This document shows positions 7,338-15,938 of a DNA stretch of 64,000 bases, one piece after another. Origin of the DNA: Limnohabitans_A sp048020265. GTDB lineage: Bacteria; Pseudomonadota; Gammaproteobacteria; Burkholderiales; Burkholderiaceae_C. The translations under genes were made by a program, and so were the position numbers. The notes under the pieces are model-generated. The model was given only the letters and a program-made list of their open reading frames with translations. It searched no databases and was not told the DNA's origin. How positions within the stretch are numbered: the stretch's first letter is position 1; each line of letters opens with the position of its first letter. Location: the NCBI RefSeq assembly GCF_048020265.1, contig NZ_CP171843.1, positions 1,054,001-1,118,000 on the forward strand, read 5' to 3'.

Positions 7338-8693
7338 ATGCCCTTGAACGACGATCTGAAGCCGCGCGCGTGGACAGTTTCCGCGCTGTGCCGCGCCATC
7401 GCTGACACGCTGGACGCCCAGTTCAACCCGGTCACTGTGCGCGGCGAGATTTCGGGTTTTTCGCGGGCCGCCAGCGGGCATTGTTATTTTTCGCTCAAGG
7501 ACGACACGGGCCAGATCCGCTGCGCCATGTTCCGGCGTGCGGCCAGTTTGATGGACTTTGCCCCGCGCGACGGCGAATTGGTCGAGGTACGGGGCCGTTT
7601 GGGCGTGTACGAAGCCCGGGGTGATCTGCAGCTGATCGTTGAATCCATGGAGCGCGCAGGGCAAGGCGCCTTGTTTGAGCAGTTTTTGCGTCTGAAGGCC
7701 AAGCTCGAAGTCGAAGGCCTGTTCGACCCCGCGCACAAACGCGCACTGCCCGACCAGCCCCGTGCCATTGGGGTGGTCACGTCATTGGGCGCAGCCGCCT
7801 GGCACGATGTGGTGACCGCCTTGCAGCGGCGCGTGCCCCACATCCCGGTGCTGATGGCCCCGGCCTTGGTGCAAGGCGCAGGCGCGGCCGCCACGCTGGC
7901 GCAGGCCTTGCAAAGCATTTACGCCCTGACGGCCGAAGACAACCCGCTGTGCCCGCCCGTGGACGTGATTTTGTTGGTGCGCGGCGGCGGCTCGATGGAG
8001 GACCTGTGGTCCTTCAACGACGAAAACCTGGCCAGATTGATCGCCCAAAGCCCGGTGCCGCTCATTTGCGGTGTGGGCCACGAGACGGATTTCACCATCG
8101 CCGACTTTGTGGCCGATGTGCGTGCCCCCACGCCCACGGCCGCAGCCGAGATGGCCGCGACCGACCGGAGTGTGGGTCTGGAAGCCCTGTCGGTGCTGGA
8201 GCAGCGCCTCGGCCGGGGGCTGCTGCGACAGCAGGACCGCCAAGCGCAACGTTTGGATGCGGTGGCGGCACGCCTGGGGGTGGGTTTGGTCCGTCAGCAA
8301 GAGCGGCAGGGGCAGCGCCTGAACGCCATCGCCACCCGTTTGGGTCGCCCGCAAGCCCTGCTGGGCCAGCACCGCCAGTGGCTGGACCGCTTGGCACACC
8401 GTTTGCAAGCGGGCGTGCAAAGCCCATTGACGGACCGAGCGCACCAGTTGGAGCGCTTGAACGACCGACTGCGCTTTAATTTGGGCCAGCAAGTGCCGCA
8501 ACGCGCCCAGCGGCTGGAGCGTGCCGCTTTGCGTCTGTCATCGGTGGACCCGCGTCAGGTGCTCGAGCGGGGTTATGCCTGGCTGAGCGACGCGCATGGC
8601 CAGGCCCTGACCCATGCCGCCCAGTTTGAGCCTGGGCAGAGCGTCAAAGCCACTTTGTCAGACGGTGAAGTGCCGCTGAAGGTTTTTGGCTGA
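7338..8693 (+). CDS. xseA: Exodeoxyribonuclease VII large subunit
   Basis: Catalytic subunit of ExoVII, a bidirectional single-strand-specific DNase working with XseB. 451 residues. The N-terminal OB-fold (VRGEISGFSRAASGHCYFSL, about 30-110) is followed by the catalytic domain with RGGGSMEDLWSFNDE and GVGHETDFTIADFVAD. A long helical region rich in QQxRQxQRLxA heptads (about 285-395) forms the coiled coil that recruits XseB. No strong ribosome-binding site is visible before the ATG. xseB is not adjacent. Confidence 0.96.
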   Translation: MPLNDDLKPRAWTVSALCRAIADTLDAQFNPVTVRGEISGFSRAASGHCYFSLKDDTGQIRCAMFRRAASLMDFAPRDGELVEVRGRLGVYEARGDLQLIVESMERAGQGALFEQFLRLKAKLEVEGLFDPAHKRALPDQPRAIGVVTSLGAAAWHDVVTALQRRVPHIPVLMAPALVQGAGAAATLAQALQSIYALTAEDNPLCPPVDVILLVRGGGSMEDLWSFNDENLARLIAQSPVPLICGVGHETDFTIADFVADVRAPTPTAAAEMAATDRSVGLEALSVLEQRLGRGLLRQQDRQAQRLDAVAARLGVGLVRQQERQGQRLNAIATRLGRPQALLGQHRQWLDRLAHRLQAGVQSPLTDRAHQLERLNDRLRFNLGQQVPQRAQRLERAALRLSSVDPRQVLERGYAWLSDAHGQALTHAAQFEPGQSVKATLSDGEVPLKVFG

Positions 8694-8783
8694 TTTTTCA
8701 GTGACCTGCCGCTCCAAAGGGCGATCAAGCTGCCCCTAAAATGCATGGGCCTATATCAACCCGCAACAAAAAAGGACATCCTC

Positions 8784-9365
8784 ATGGAACACACCTTGCC
8801 CGCACTGCCCTACGCGATCGACGCTTTGGCCCCTCACTACAGCCAGGAAACCCTGGAGTTCCACCACGGCAAGCACCACAACGCTTATGTGGTGAACCTG
8901 AACAACCTGCAAAAAGGCACTGAATTCGAGAGCATGTCCCTCGAAGAGATCATCAAAAAGTCCAGCGGCGGCATCTACAACAACTCGGCCCAGATCTGGA
9001 ACCACACCTTCTTCTGGAACTGCATGAAGCCCAACGGCGGTGGCGAGCCCACAGGCCCCTTGGCAGCCGCCATCAACGCCAAGTTCGGCAGCTATGCCGC
9101 ATTCAAGGAAGCTTTCGTCAAGAGCGCTGTGGGCAACTTCGGCTCCGGCTGGACATGGCTGGTCAAGAAAGCCGACGGTTCGGTTGACATCGTCAACATG
9201 GGCGCCGCTGGCACCCCGCTGACCACAGGCGACACCGCTTTGTTGACCGTCGACGTGTGGGAGCACGCCTACTACATCGACTACCGCAACATGCGCCCCA
9301 AGTTCGTCGAGACCTTCCTCGACAAGCTGGTGAACTGGTCGTTCGCCGAGAAGAACTTCGGCTGA
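8784..9365 (+). CDS. sodB: Superoxide dismutase, Fe type
   Basis: Dismutates superoxide in the cytoplasm. 193 residues, the typical SodB size, using the ATG at 8784, which is preceded by AAAGGA at the right distance; an in-frame ATG 39 bases upstream is rejected. Metal ligands H27, H74, D157 and H161 are all present in the standard motifs (EFHHGKHH, NHTFFWN, DVWEHAYY). Residues around the active site (AQIWNHTFFW, NFGSGWTW) favour iron over manganese. No signal peptide. A strong hairpin follows. Confidence 0.97.
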   Translation: MEHTLPALPYAIDALAPHYSQETLEFHHGKHHNAYVVNLNNLQKGTEFESMSLEEIIKKSSGGIYNNSAQIWNHTFFWNCMKPNGGGEPTGPLAAAINAKFGSYAAFKEAFVKSAVGNFGSGWTWLVKKADGSVDIVNMGAAGTPLTTGDTALLTVDVWEHAYYIDYRNMRPKFVETFLDKLVNWSFAEKNFG

Positions 9366-9383
9366 TCGCGTCAGCCTTCAAGT

Positions 9384-9411
9384 CACAAAGCCCGCTGATG
9401 CGGGCTTTGTG
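9384..9411 (+). terminator. sodB terminator hairpin
   Basis: Perfect 12-bp stem (CACAAAGCCCGC / GCGGGCTTTGTG) with loop TGAT, starting 18 bases after the sodB stop. It has nearly the same arms as the hairpin after the asparaginase gene. Confidence 0.85.
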
Positions 9412-9496
9412 CTTTCAGGGGCACAAGGTTAATGGGGCCCTTGGACAAATCTTCGCTTTCGAAATGCCCTTTGACTGTCCTGCGATCAACCATGGA

Positions 9497-9572
9497 GCTG
9501 AGAATGGGGTGGGGCCGGGCGCCGATTTCTGGTACCCCAGCATGAGGCGCCTGGCCCCACCCCATTCTCAGC
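9497..9572. repeat. Long inverted repeat: 27-bp arms, 22-base loop
   Basis: The arms 9497-9523 and 9546-9572 are complementary over 27 bp with a single non-Watson-Crick position (a G-U pair in RNA). They start GCTGAGAATGGGG and end CCCCATTCTCAGC. The loop contains a nested CTGG/CCAG mini-stem around TACC. It lies between convergent sodB and an SDR gene. It is much longer than an ordinary terminator and could be a REP/MITE-like palindromic unit. No second copy was seen in this window. Confidence 0.8.
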
Positions 9573-9593
9573 GGACCTCGCAAAACAAGTAAA

Positions 9594-10355
9594 TCAGCGA
9601 ATCATCATCCCGCCATCTGCCACGATGGTCTGCCCCGTCACGTATTGCCCGGCCGGGCTGGCCAAAAACACCGCCACCCCACCAATGTCGTCCGGCTCAC
9701 CCATGCGGCGCAGCGGCGTCTCGTTGTTGTACTTGGCACTCAACACCGGGTCCTCGTGCAGCGCTTTGGCAAAGTCGGTCTTGATCAGGCCCGGGGCGAT
9801 GCAGTTCACGCGGATGTTGTCCGGGCCCCATTCCACGGCCAGGTTGCGCGCCAACTGCATATCGGCAGCCTTGGAAATGTTGTAAGCCCCGATGATGGCC
9901 GAGCCGTGCAGGCCGCCAATCGACGAGACGATCACGATGGCACCGTCTTTCTTGGCTTTCATGTCAGGGTAGACCATGTTGCACAGCCAGGTGTTCGACA
10001 GCACGTTGTTACGCATGACCTTGTCGAAGACCTCGTCGCTCATGCCCGTGGTGGGGCCGTAGTAGGGGTTGGTGGCCGCGTTGCACACCAGGATGTCGAT
10101 CGGGCCCCAAGCCGCGCGGGTCTGGGCGGTCAGGTTTTGCAGTTGCTCTTTGCTGGAGATGCTGGCGGCAATCGCCATGGCTTCGCCGCCTGCGGCCTGG
10201 ATTTCCTTGACCACCACTTCGCAGGCGTCCTGCTTGCGGCTGGACACCACCACCCTGGCGCCTTGCCGGGCCAGTTGGTGCGCGATGGATCGGCCAATGC
10301 CCCGGCTGGAGCCAGTGACGATGGCGACTTTGCCTTTCAGGTTGAACAACGACAT
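9594..10355 (-). CDS. SDR family oxidoreductase
   Basis: 253-residue classical short-chain dehydrogenase/reductase. The cofactor motif TGSSRGIG is at residues 14-21, the NAA-type motif (CNAA) at 91-94, and the catalytic Ser at 144-145 with Tyr158 and Lys162 (YNISK). The ATG at 10355 is chosen because AAGGAG precedes it; a longer frame lacks a site. The C-terminus (GQTIVADGGMMIR) is typical of FabG-like members. The substrate is not deducible. It is divergent from the LhgO-like gene, which may hint at a shared 2-hydroxyacid or acyl pathway. Confidence 0.9.
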   Translation of the reverse strand: MSLFNLKGKVAIVTGSSRGIGRSIAHQLARQGARVVVSSRKQDACEVVVKEIQAAGGEAMAIAASISSKEQLQNLTAQTRAAWGPIDILVCNAATNPYYGPTTGMSDEVFDKVMRNNVLSNTWLCNMVYPDMKAKKDGAIVIVSSIGGLHGSAIIGAYNISKAADMQLARNLAVEWGPDNIRVNCIAPGLIKTDFAKALHEDPVLSAKYNNETPLRRMGEPDDIGGVAVFLASPAGQYVTGQTIVADGGMMIR

Positions 10356-10468
10356 GAAACGGTCTCCTTGTTGAATGCTGGGCAGTCTGCCCGGTTGAGG
10401 TGTCCGTGTCTGTCCTTCGGGTGTCACCCGAACAGGGAATGCGCCTCGCTTGCGACACAATGGGGCCC

Positions 10469-11590
10469 ATGGAACAAGTGGATGCTGTCGTGATCGGGGC
10501 TGGCGTGGTCGGCCTTGCTGTGGGGCGGGCGCTGGCGTTGTCGGGCCGCGAGGTGATGGTGCTCGAATCAGAGAACGCCATTGGCACGGGCACCAGCTCG
10601 CGCAACAGCGAGGTCATCCACGCGGGCATTTACTACCCGGCAGGCTCGCTCAAGGCACGGTTGTGCGTGCAGGGCAAGCAAATGCTGTATGCCTATTGCG
10701 CCGAGCGCGGTGTGGCGCACCAGCGCCTGGGCAAGCTGATCGTGGCCACCAGCCCCGAGCAAGTGCTGGCGCTCGACGGCATCATGGCCAAGGCCGCGGC
10801 CAACGGCGTGCATGACCTGCAAAAACTCTGCGCCGCTGAGGCCCGGGCACTGGAGCCCGCGCTGGCCTGCGAAGCGGCACTGCTGTCGCCCAGCACGGGT
10901 GTCATTGACAGCCACGGCCTTATGCTGGCCTTGCAAGGCGACATGGAAAACGCGGGTGGCCTGCTGGCGCTGGTCTCGCCTGTGCAGCACATCGGTCTCA
11001 AGCATGGCACCGCCACGCACCCGATCCGTGTGACCACCCAAGACGGTACCGAGCTGGCTTGCCAAGTGCTGGTCAATGCGGCAGGCCTGAACGCTGTGGC
11101 GCTGGCGCGGGGCATGGACGGGCTGGACCCCAGCTTGCTGCCGCAAGCCCTTCCCCAAGCGTTCTTCGCCAAAGGCAATTACTTCACACTGGCGGGCAAG
11201 GCGCCTTTTTCGCGGCTGATTTATCCCGTGCCCGAAGCGGCGGGCTTGGGCGTTCACCTCACGCTCGATCTTGGGGGGCAGGCCAAGTTCGGGCCTGACG
11301 TGCAGTGGGTGGATGACCCGGCCGATCTGCAAGTCGACCCGCGCCGGGGCGACGCTTTTTATGCCGAGGTGCGCAAATACTGGCCCGCCTTGCAAGACGG
11401 TGCCTTGCAGCCGGGTTATGCGGGCATGCGTCCCAAGATCAATGCTCCGCACGAAGCGGCTGCCGACTTCATGATCCAGGGCCCGGCCGAGCACGGCATG
11501 CCCGGTCTGGTGAACCTGCTGGGCATCGAGTCGCCGGGCTTGACGAGTTCGTTGGCGATGGCTGACGAGGTGTGCGCCCGGCTGGGCTGA
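10469..11590 (+). CDS. lhgO: FAD-dependent oxidoreductase, L-2-hydroxyglutarate oxidase-like
   Basis: 373 residues from the ATG at 10469 (an alternative ATG lies 9 bases upstream). The FAD-binding motif VVIGAGVVGLAVGRALA is at the N-terminus, then RNSEVIHAGIYYPAGSLKAR, a hallmark of LhgO/L2HGDH proteins, which oxidise L-2-hydroxyglutarate to 2-oxoglutarate and pass electrons to the quinone pool. The C-terminal LLGIESPGLTSSLA also fits. Some members of this family act on other 2-hydroxy acids or amines, so the substrate is inferred. No clear ribosome-binding site. Confidence 0.82.
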   Translation: MEQVDAVVIGAGVVGLAVGRALALSGREVMVLESENAIGTGTSSRNSEVIHAGIYYPAGSLKARLCVQGKQMLYAYCAERGVAHQRLGKLIVATSPEQVLALDGIMAKAAANGVHDLQKLCAAEARALEPALACEAALLSPSTGVIDSHGLMLALQGDMENAGGLLALVSPVQHIGLKHGTATHPIRVTTQDGTELACQVLVNAAGLNAVALARGMDGLDPSLLPQALPQAFFAKGNYFTLAGKAPFSRLIYPVPEAAGLGVHLTLDLGGQAKFGPDVQWVDDPADLQVDPRRGDAFYAEVRKYWPALQDGALQPGYAGMRPKINAPHEAAADFMIQGPAEHGMPGLVNLLGIESPGLTSSLAMADEVCARLG

Positions 11591-11639
11591 TCGCTTTTGG
11601 GACAGCGCAGGCGGCAGGCGCGCGCCTATCATCGAGCGC

Positions 11640-12458
11640 ATGCACCCACTCGACGAAGCCATTGACCTGCGCGCCTCTGCCCTTGCGGACGCACCCCACG
11701 AATTCACAGGCGCGACCCATCCCGCCTATGCCAACATGGTCGGGCCCTTTGGGGGCACCACCGCTGCGCAGCTGTTGCAGTCGGCCATGCTGCACCCCGA
11801 TCGCCTGGGCGAGCCGGTCGCCTTGACCGTCAATTTCGCCGCCCCGGTGGCCGATGGCGACATCCGGTTTGTGGCGCGGCCCGTGCGCACTAACCGCTCG
11901 ACCCAGCACTGGATCATCGAAGCCCACCAGGCCGAAGGCGTGGTGGCCACCGCCACCGCCGTGTTTGCCGTGCGGCGCGAGACCTGGTCGGATGTTGAGG
12001 CGGTGATGCCCGCCAACGTCCCCGCGCCCGATGCCGTGCCCCGCATGCCTGTGAAAGGCATGCCCGCCTGGCCGCAGCGCTACGACATGCGCTTTGTCGA
12101 AGGTGCTTTCCCCTCGGCCTTTGACGAACAGGAGCAAACCCACTCGCGCTCCACCCTGTGGGTGCGTGATGAGCCCGAGCGGGCGATGGACTTCGCTTCG
12201 CTGGCGGCCATCAGCGACAGCTTTTTCCCGCGCATCTACATCCGTCGCCGCCGCCGGGCCATGATCGGTACGGTGTCACTGACCACCTATTTCCACGCCG
12301 ACAGCGCCTTGCTGGCGCAGGTGGGCAAGTGCCACGTGCTGGGCGTGGCCAAGGCGCTGAATTACCGCCACGGCTACTTTGACCAGACGGGCGAACTCTG
12401 GAGCCCCGAAGGCCAGCTGCTGGCGAGCACGCACCAGCTGGTGTATTTCAAGGACTGA
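11640..12458 (+). CDS. Acyl-CoA thioesterase family protein (double hotdog)
   Basis: 272 residues with two hotdog halves, as in TesB-like thioesterases. The first half includes ANMVGPFGGTTAAQLLQSA and the second DFASLAAISDSFFPRIYI and TYFHADSALL. The predicted role is hydrolysis of acyl-CoA thioesters in the cytoplasm. It starts 49 bases after the LhgO-like gene on the same strand, so cotranscription is likely. Substrate chain length is unknown. Confidence 0.82.
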   Translation: MHPLDEAIDLRASALADAPHEFTGATHPAYANMVGPFGGTTAAQLLQSAMLHPDRLGEPVALTVNFAAPVADGDIRFVARPVRTNRSTQHWIIEAHQAEGVVATATAVFAVRRETWSDVEAVMPANVPAPDAVPRMPVKGMPAWPQRYDMRFVEGAFPSAFDEQEQTHSRSTLWVRDEPERAMDFASLAAISDSFFPRIYIRRRRRAMIGTVSLTTYFHADSALLAQVGKCHVLGVAKALNYRHGYFDQTGELWSPEGQLLASTHQLVYFKD

Positions 12459-12462
12459 GCGC

Positions 12463-13506
12463 TCAGCGTTTCATCTGCTGCAGCGCACTCGCCACTTCGG
12501 TGACCAGTGCCGGGCCTTTGTAGATCAGTCCGGTGTAGATCTGCACCATGTCGGCCCCGGCCTCGATTTTGGAGATCGCGTCGTGCCCGCTCAGGATGCC
12601 GCCGACCCCGATGATGGGGAAGTCTTTGCCCAGGGTGGCACGCAGCTGGCGGATCACGCGGTTGCTGCCTTCCAGCACGGGTGAGCCGGACAGGCCGCCC
12701 ATTTCTTCGGCATGGGGCAGGCCACTCACCGCGTCGCGCGCCAGCGTGGTGTTGGTGGCGATCACGCCGTCCATACCGTGTTTTTGCAGCGTGGCGGCGA
12801 TCACGCCGACCTGGGTTTCGTCCAGATCGGGCGCGATTTTGAGGAACATGGGCACGCGGCGGCCGTGCTCGGCGGCCAACGCTTCGCGCCGCGCCACCAG
12901 AGCGCCCAGCAGGCCATCCAGCGCTTCGTCACTTTGCAGGGCGCGCAGGTTCTTGGTGTTGGGGCTGGAGATGTTCACCGTCACATAGTCGGCATGCGGG
13001 TACACGCCCGCTAGCGCGATCAAATAGTCGTCGGTGGCGTTTTCAATCGGCGTGGCGGCATTCTTGCCGATGTTCAGGCCGAGCAGGCGGCCTTGCTGGC
13101 GGAATTTGGAGCGCTTGACGTTGGCGATGAAGGCATCCAACCCGTCGTTGTTGAAGCCCAGTCGGTTGATCAGTGCTTGCGCCTCGGGCAGGCGGAACAT
13201 GCGGGGTTTGGCGTTGCCCGGCTGCGCCTTGGGCGTGACGGTGCCCACTTCGACAAAGCCGAAACCCATGGCGCCCAGGCCGTCGATGCAGCGGGCGTTT
13301 TTGTCCAGGCCTGCCGCCAGGCCCACGCGGTTGGGAAAGTGCAAGCCCGCCAGTGTGATCGGCTGGGCGACAAAGGGCTGGCGGTAAACCCGGTCGAGTG
13401 GGGTGTTTTGCGTGCGGGCCAGGCCCTCGATGGTCAGTTCGTGCGCCTCTTCGGGGTCCATCTTGAACAAAAACGAGCGGGCGAGGGCGTAAGGGATCAG
13501 GGACAT
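12463..13506 (-). CDS. pyrD: Dihydroorotate dehydrogenase (quinone), class 2
   Basis: Membrane-associated FMN enzyme oxidising dihydroorotate to orotate with quinone, the fourth step of pyrimidine synthesis. 347 residues. The N-terminal amphipathic helices (SLIPYALARSFLFKMDPEEA) characterise class 2. AAGLDKNA, EVGTVTPKAQPGN and NRLGFNNDG are conserved FMN/substrate segments, and NISSPNTKNLR carries the class-2 catalytic Ser region. The start at 13506 is selected by this N-terminus. Convergent with the thioesterase gene, 4 bases apart. Confidence 0.97.
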   Translation of the reverse strand: MSLIPYALARSFLFKMDPEEAHELTIEGLARTQNTPLDRVYRQPFVAQPITLAGLHFPNRVGLAAGLDKNARCIDGLGAMGFGFVEVGTVTPKAQPGNAKPRMFRLPEAQALINRLGFNNDGLDAFIANVKRSKFRQQGRLLGLNIGKNAATPIENATDDYLIALAGVYPHADYVTVNISSPNTKNLRALQSDEALDGLLGALVARREALAAEHGRRVPMFLKIAPDLDETQVGVIAATLQKHGMDGVIATNTTLARDAVSGLPHAEEMGGLSGSPVLEGSNRVIRQLRATLGKDFPIIGVGGILSGHDAISKIEAGADMVQIYTGLIYKGPALVTEVASALQQMKR

Positions 13507-13611
13507 TGGATAATTCCGGGCTGGCGCAGAGGTCTGCGGCGTTTGAATCGGTTGCCCTGATTGTCGCAAACCCCGACCTGTCTTTTTTCATCCCCGAACC
13601 GAGCCCCTTTC

Positions 13612-14283
13612 ATGACCCAAGACGAACTCAAAGCCCTGGTGGGCCAAGCCGCCCTGAAATACGTTGTCCCTGGCGAGATCGTCGGCGTGGGCACGGGCTC
13701 GACGGTCAACAAATTCATCGACGCCTTGGCCACCATGAAAGAGCAGATCAAGGGCGCGGTGTCCAGCTCCGAAGCCTCCACCGTGCGCCTGAAGGCCTTG
13801 GGTATTCCGGTGTTTGACAGCAACGAGGTCGAAAGCCTCTCGGTCTACATCGACGGCGCTGACGAGATCGACCACCAGGGCCACATGGTCAAGGGCGGCG
13901 GTGCGGCGCTCACCCGCGAAAAAATTGTGGCGGCGCAGTCCAAACAGTTTGTCTGCATCGCCGATGAGAGCAAGCTGGTCGACGCCCTCGGCGCTTTCCC
14001 CTTGCCTGTAGAAGTGATCCCGATGGCCACGGCCCGCGTGATGCGCCAGTTCGCGGCCATGGGTGGCACTGCCGCCGTGCGCCTGAAAGACGGCCAGCCG
14101 CTCGTGACCGACAACGGCCAGCACATCGTGGATGTGAAGGGCCTGAAGATCACCGATCCGGTGGCGTTTGAAAACACCGTCAGCCAGTGGCCTGGCGTGG
14201 TGACGGTGGGCGTGTTTGCCCTGCAAAAAGCCCAGGTGTGTTTGCTGGGCACGTCGACAGGCGTGAAGACGCTGACGTTCTGA
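13612..14283 (+). CDS. rpiA: Ribose-5-phosphate isomerase A
   Basis: Interconverts ribulose-5-phosphate and ribose-5-phosphate in the non-oxidative pentose phosphate pathway. 223 residues from the ATG at 13612. Motifs VGVGTGSTVNKFI, SSEASTVRLKALGI, DGADEID (catalytic Asp) and KGGGAALTREKIVA (catalytic Glu and Lys) are all present. Divergent from pyrD across a 105-base spacer. Confidence 0.97.
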   Translation: MTQDELKALVGQAALKYVVPGEIVGVGTGSTVNKFIDALATMKEQIKGAVSSSEASTVRLKALGIPVFDSNEVESLSVYIDGADEIDHQGHMVKGGGAALTREKIVAAQSKQFVCIADESKLVDALGAFPLPVEVIPMATARVMRQFAAMGGTAAVRLKDGQPLVTDNGQHIVDVKGLKITDPVAFENTVSQWPGVVTVGVFALQKAQVCLLGTSTGVKTLTF

Positions 14284-14286
14284 TCT

Positions 14287-15453
14287 TCAAGCTTTTCGCA
14301 GCAGCAGGCGCAGATCGGGACCGATGCGGTCCACCGCATGAAAGGCGAGCTGGACCGAATCGCTCAGTGCCGTGAGCGCCGGCAAATTGGCCATGCCTTG
14401 ACCGGGTCCCAACAGCTGCGGTGCCAGGTAAACCAAATACTCGTCTACCAAGCCCTCGCGGATGAAGGAGCCGTTGAGCTTGTGGCCGGCTTCCACGTGC
14501 AGTTCGTTGATCTCGCGTCGGGCCAAGTCGCGCAGCATGGCGGCCAGATTCACCTTGCCACTTGGGCCAGGCATGTCGATCACCTGGGCGCCGCGTGCTG
14601 TCAGTGCCGCGCGTTTGAGCGCGTGCTCTGCGTTGGCAGGGTCAACCGCCGTGTAAATCCAGATCTGCCGGGCCTGATCGCCTGCGCCTTGTGTGCCCAG
14701 CAGTTGGGCGTTCAGCGGCATGTCGAGGCGGCTGTCCACCACCACCAGGTGCGGCTGGCGGGGGGTGTCCAGGCCGCGCACGTTCAGCTGCGGATCGTCT
14801 TCCAGCACGGTGCCGATGCCGGTCAGGATGGCGCAGGCGCGGGCACGCCAGGCATGGCCGTCGGCACGGGCTTCGGGTCCGGTGATCCACTGGCTTTGGC
14901 CGTTTTGCAGGGCGGTTTGCCCGTCCAGCGAGGCCGCCACCTTCATGCGCACCCAAGGCAAGCCGCGTTCCATGCGGCTGAAAAAACCGATGTTCAACTC
15001 TCGGGTCTGCACAGCAATGTCGTCTTGGGGCTGCAGCGTGTTGGTCTGCACGCCCGCCGCCGCCAGCCGCGCCATGCCCTGGCCTGCCACTTGGGGGTTG
15101 GGGTCGGTCGTGGCTGCCACCACGCGGCCGATGCCTGCTGCAGCGAGTGCATCGCAACAGGGCCCGGTGCGACCTTGGTGGGCGCAGGGCTCGAGCGTTA
15201 CCCAGGCGGTGGCCCCTTTGACAGAGTGCCCGCGCTCGGCCGCATCGCGCAGGGCCATGATTTCGGCATGTGGGCCTCCGGCACGCTGGGTATGGCCAAG
15301 GCCCAGTACCGTGCCGTCGTCGGCGGTGATGACGCAACCCACGCGCGGGTTGGGCGAGGTCAGCCACAAGGCCTGGCGGGCCAGGTTCAAGGCCGTGTCA
15401 AAGGCTTGGGGCAGGGAGTGAGGATGATCGGACGAAGGCGGCACGGCAGACAA
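14287..15453 (-). CDS. ribD: Bifunctional riboflavin biosynthesis deaminase/reductase RibD
   Basis: Carries out two consecutive steps of riboflavin synthesis. The N-terminal zinc cytidine-deaminase-like domain (about 10-155) has HAEIMAL and PCAHQGRTGPCCDAL, giving the His and two Cys zinc ligands and the catalytic Glu. The C-terminal reductase domain (about 160-385) has RMKVAASLDGQTAL and ends with the HVEAGHKLNGSFI region. 388 residues, the normal bifunctional size. Convergent with rpiA (3-base gap). No other rib gene is adjacent. Confidence 0.95.
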   Translation of the reverse strand: MSAVPPSSDHPHSLPQAFDTALNLARQALWLTSPNPRVGCVITADDGTVLGLGHTQRAGGPHAEIMALRDAAERGHSVKGATAWVTLEPCAHQGRTGPCCDALAAAGIGRVVAATTDPNPQVAGQGMARLAAAGVQTNTLQPQDDIAVQTRELNIGFFSRMERGLPWVRMKVAASLDGQTALQNGQSQWITGPEARADGHAWRARACAILTGIGTVLEDDPQLNVRGLDTPRQPHLVVVDSRLDMPLNAQLLGTQGAGDQARQIWIYTAVDPANAEHALKRAALTARGAQVIDMPGPSGKVNLAAMLRDLARREINELHVEAGHKLNGSFIREGLVDEYLVYLAPQLLGPGQGMANLPALTALSDSVQLAFHAVDRIGPDLRLLLRKA

Positions 15454-15494
15454 AATTCAGAGGTTCGGGTGGTTTAACGCGAAGCGTACACGGA

Positions 15495-15938
15495 CTAGGG
15501 CGAGGATACGCCAACCCAGCCCGTTAAAGGCGAAGCGCTGCTGTGCCATTCGATGCGGTTTTCTGCGGTGGTCCCTGAACCGCCGCCTGTACCCATAGGA
15601 CTGCCCGTGGCTGCCCAGAGCACACGCACCTGCAAGTCTTGCAGCATGCCATCGCCACGCGGCGTGCTCTGCGTTTCCCGCCGGTAACGCACACCTTGCA
15701 CCTGCAGACTTTCCTGCGCGGGGCACAAGCTTGTGCCGGTTTGGATTTGGGCATGCAGGCAATCCATGGCTTCTTGCGCCAGGTGTTGGGCCACTGTGTG
15801 CTGGCGGCTTTCGCTGGCGGTATTCAGGGTCTTGAGGGTCAGTTGTGTGGCGCCCACCAGGCCAATGCCCAGAACCGCAGAGGCGATCAGGGCTTCGATC
15901 AGGGCCATGCCTTGCTGGCGCTTTGCTGTGCGGGTCAC
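15495..15938 (-). CDS. pilV: Type IV pilus modification / minor pilin PilV
   Basis: 147 residues. The class III prepilin leader MTRTAKRQQG is cleaved after Gly10 by PilD, giving mature MALIEALIASAVLGIG with the conserved Glu at +5 and a hydrophobic helix. The globular part has the Cys pair typical of PilV (DCLHAQ, TSLCPAQ). Its start overlaps the end of pilX by 4 bases (ATGA), so translation is coupled. Last gene of the pilE-pilW-pilX-pilV run. Confidence 0.88.
   Translation of the reverse strand: MTRTAKRQQGMALIEALIASAVLGIGLVGATQLTLKTLNTASESRQHTVAQHLAQEAMDCLHAQIQTGTSLCPAQESLQVQGVRYRRETQSTPRGDGMLQDLQVRVLWAATGSPMGTGGGSGTTAENRIEWHSSASPLTGWVGVSSP

Noticed and set aside
14338..15477. A 379-codon open frame antisense to ribD
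   Set aside because: ribD is certain from its zinc and reductase motifs; the antisense product has no coherent features.
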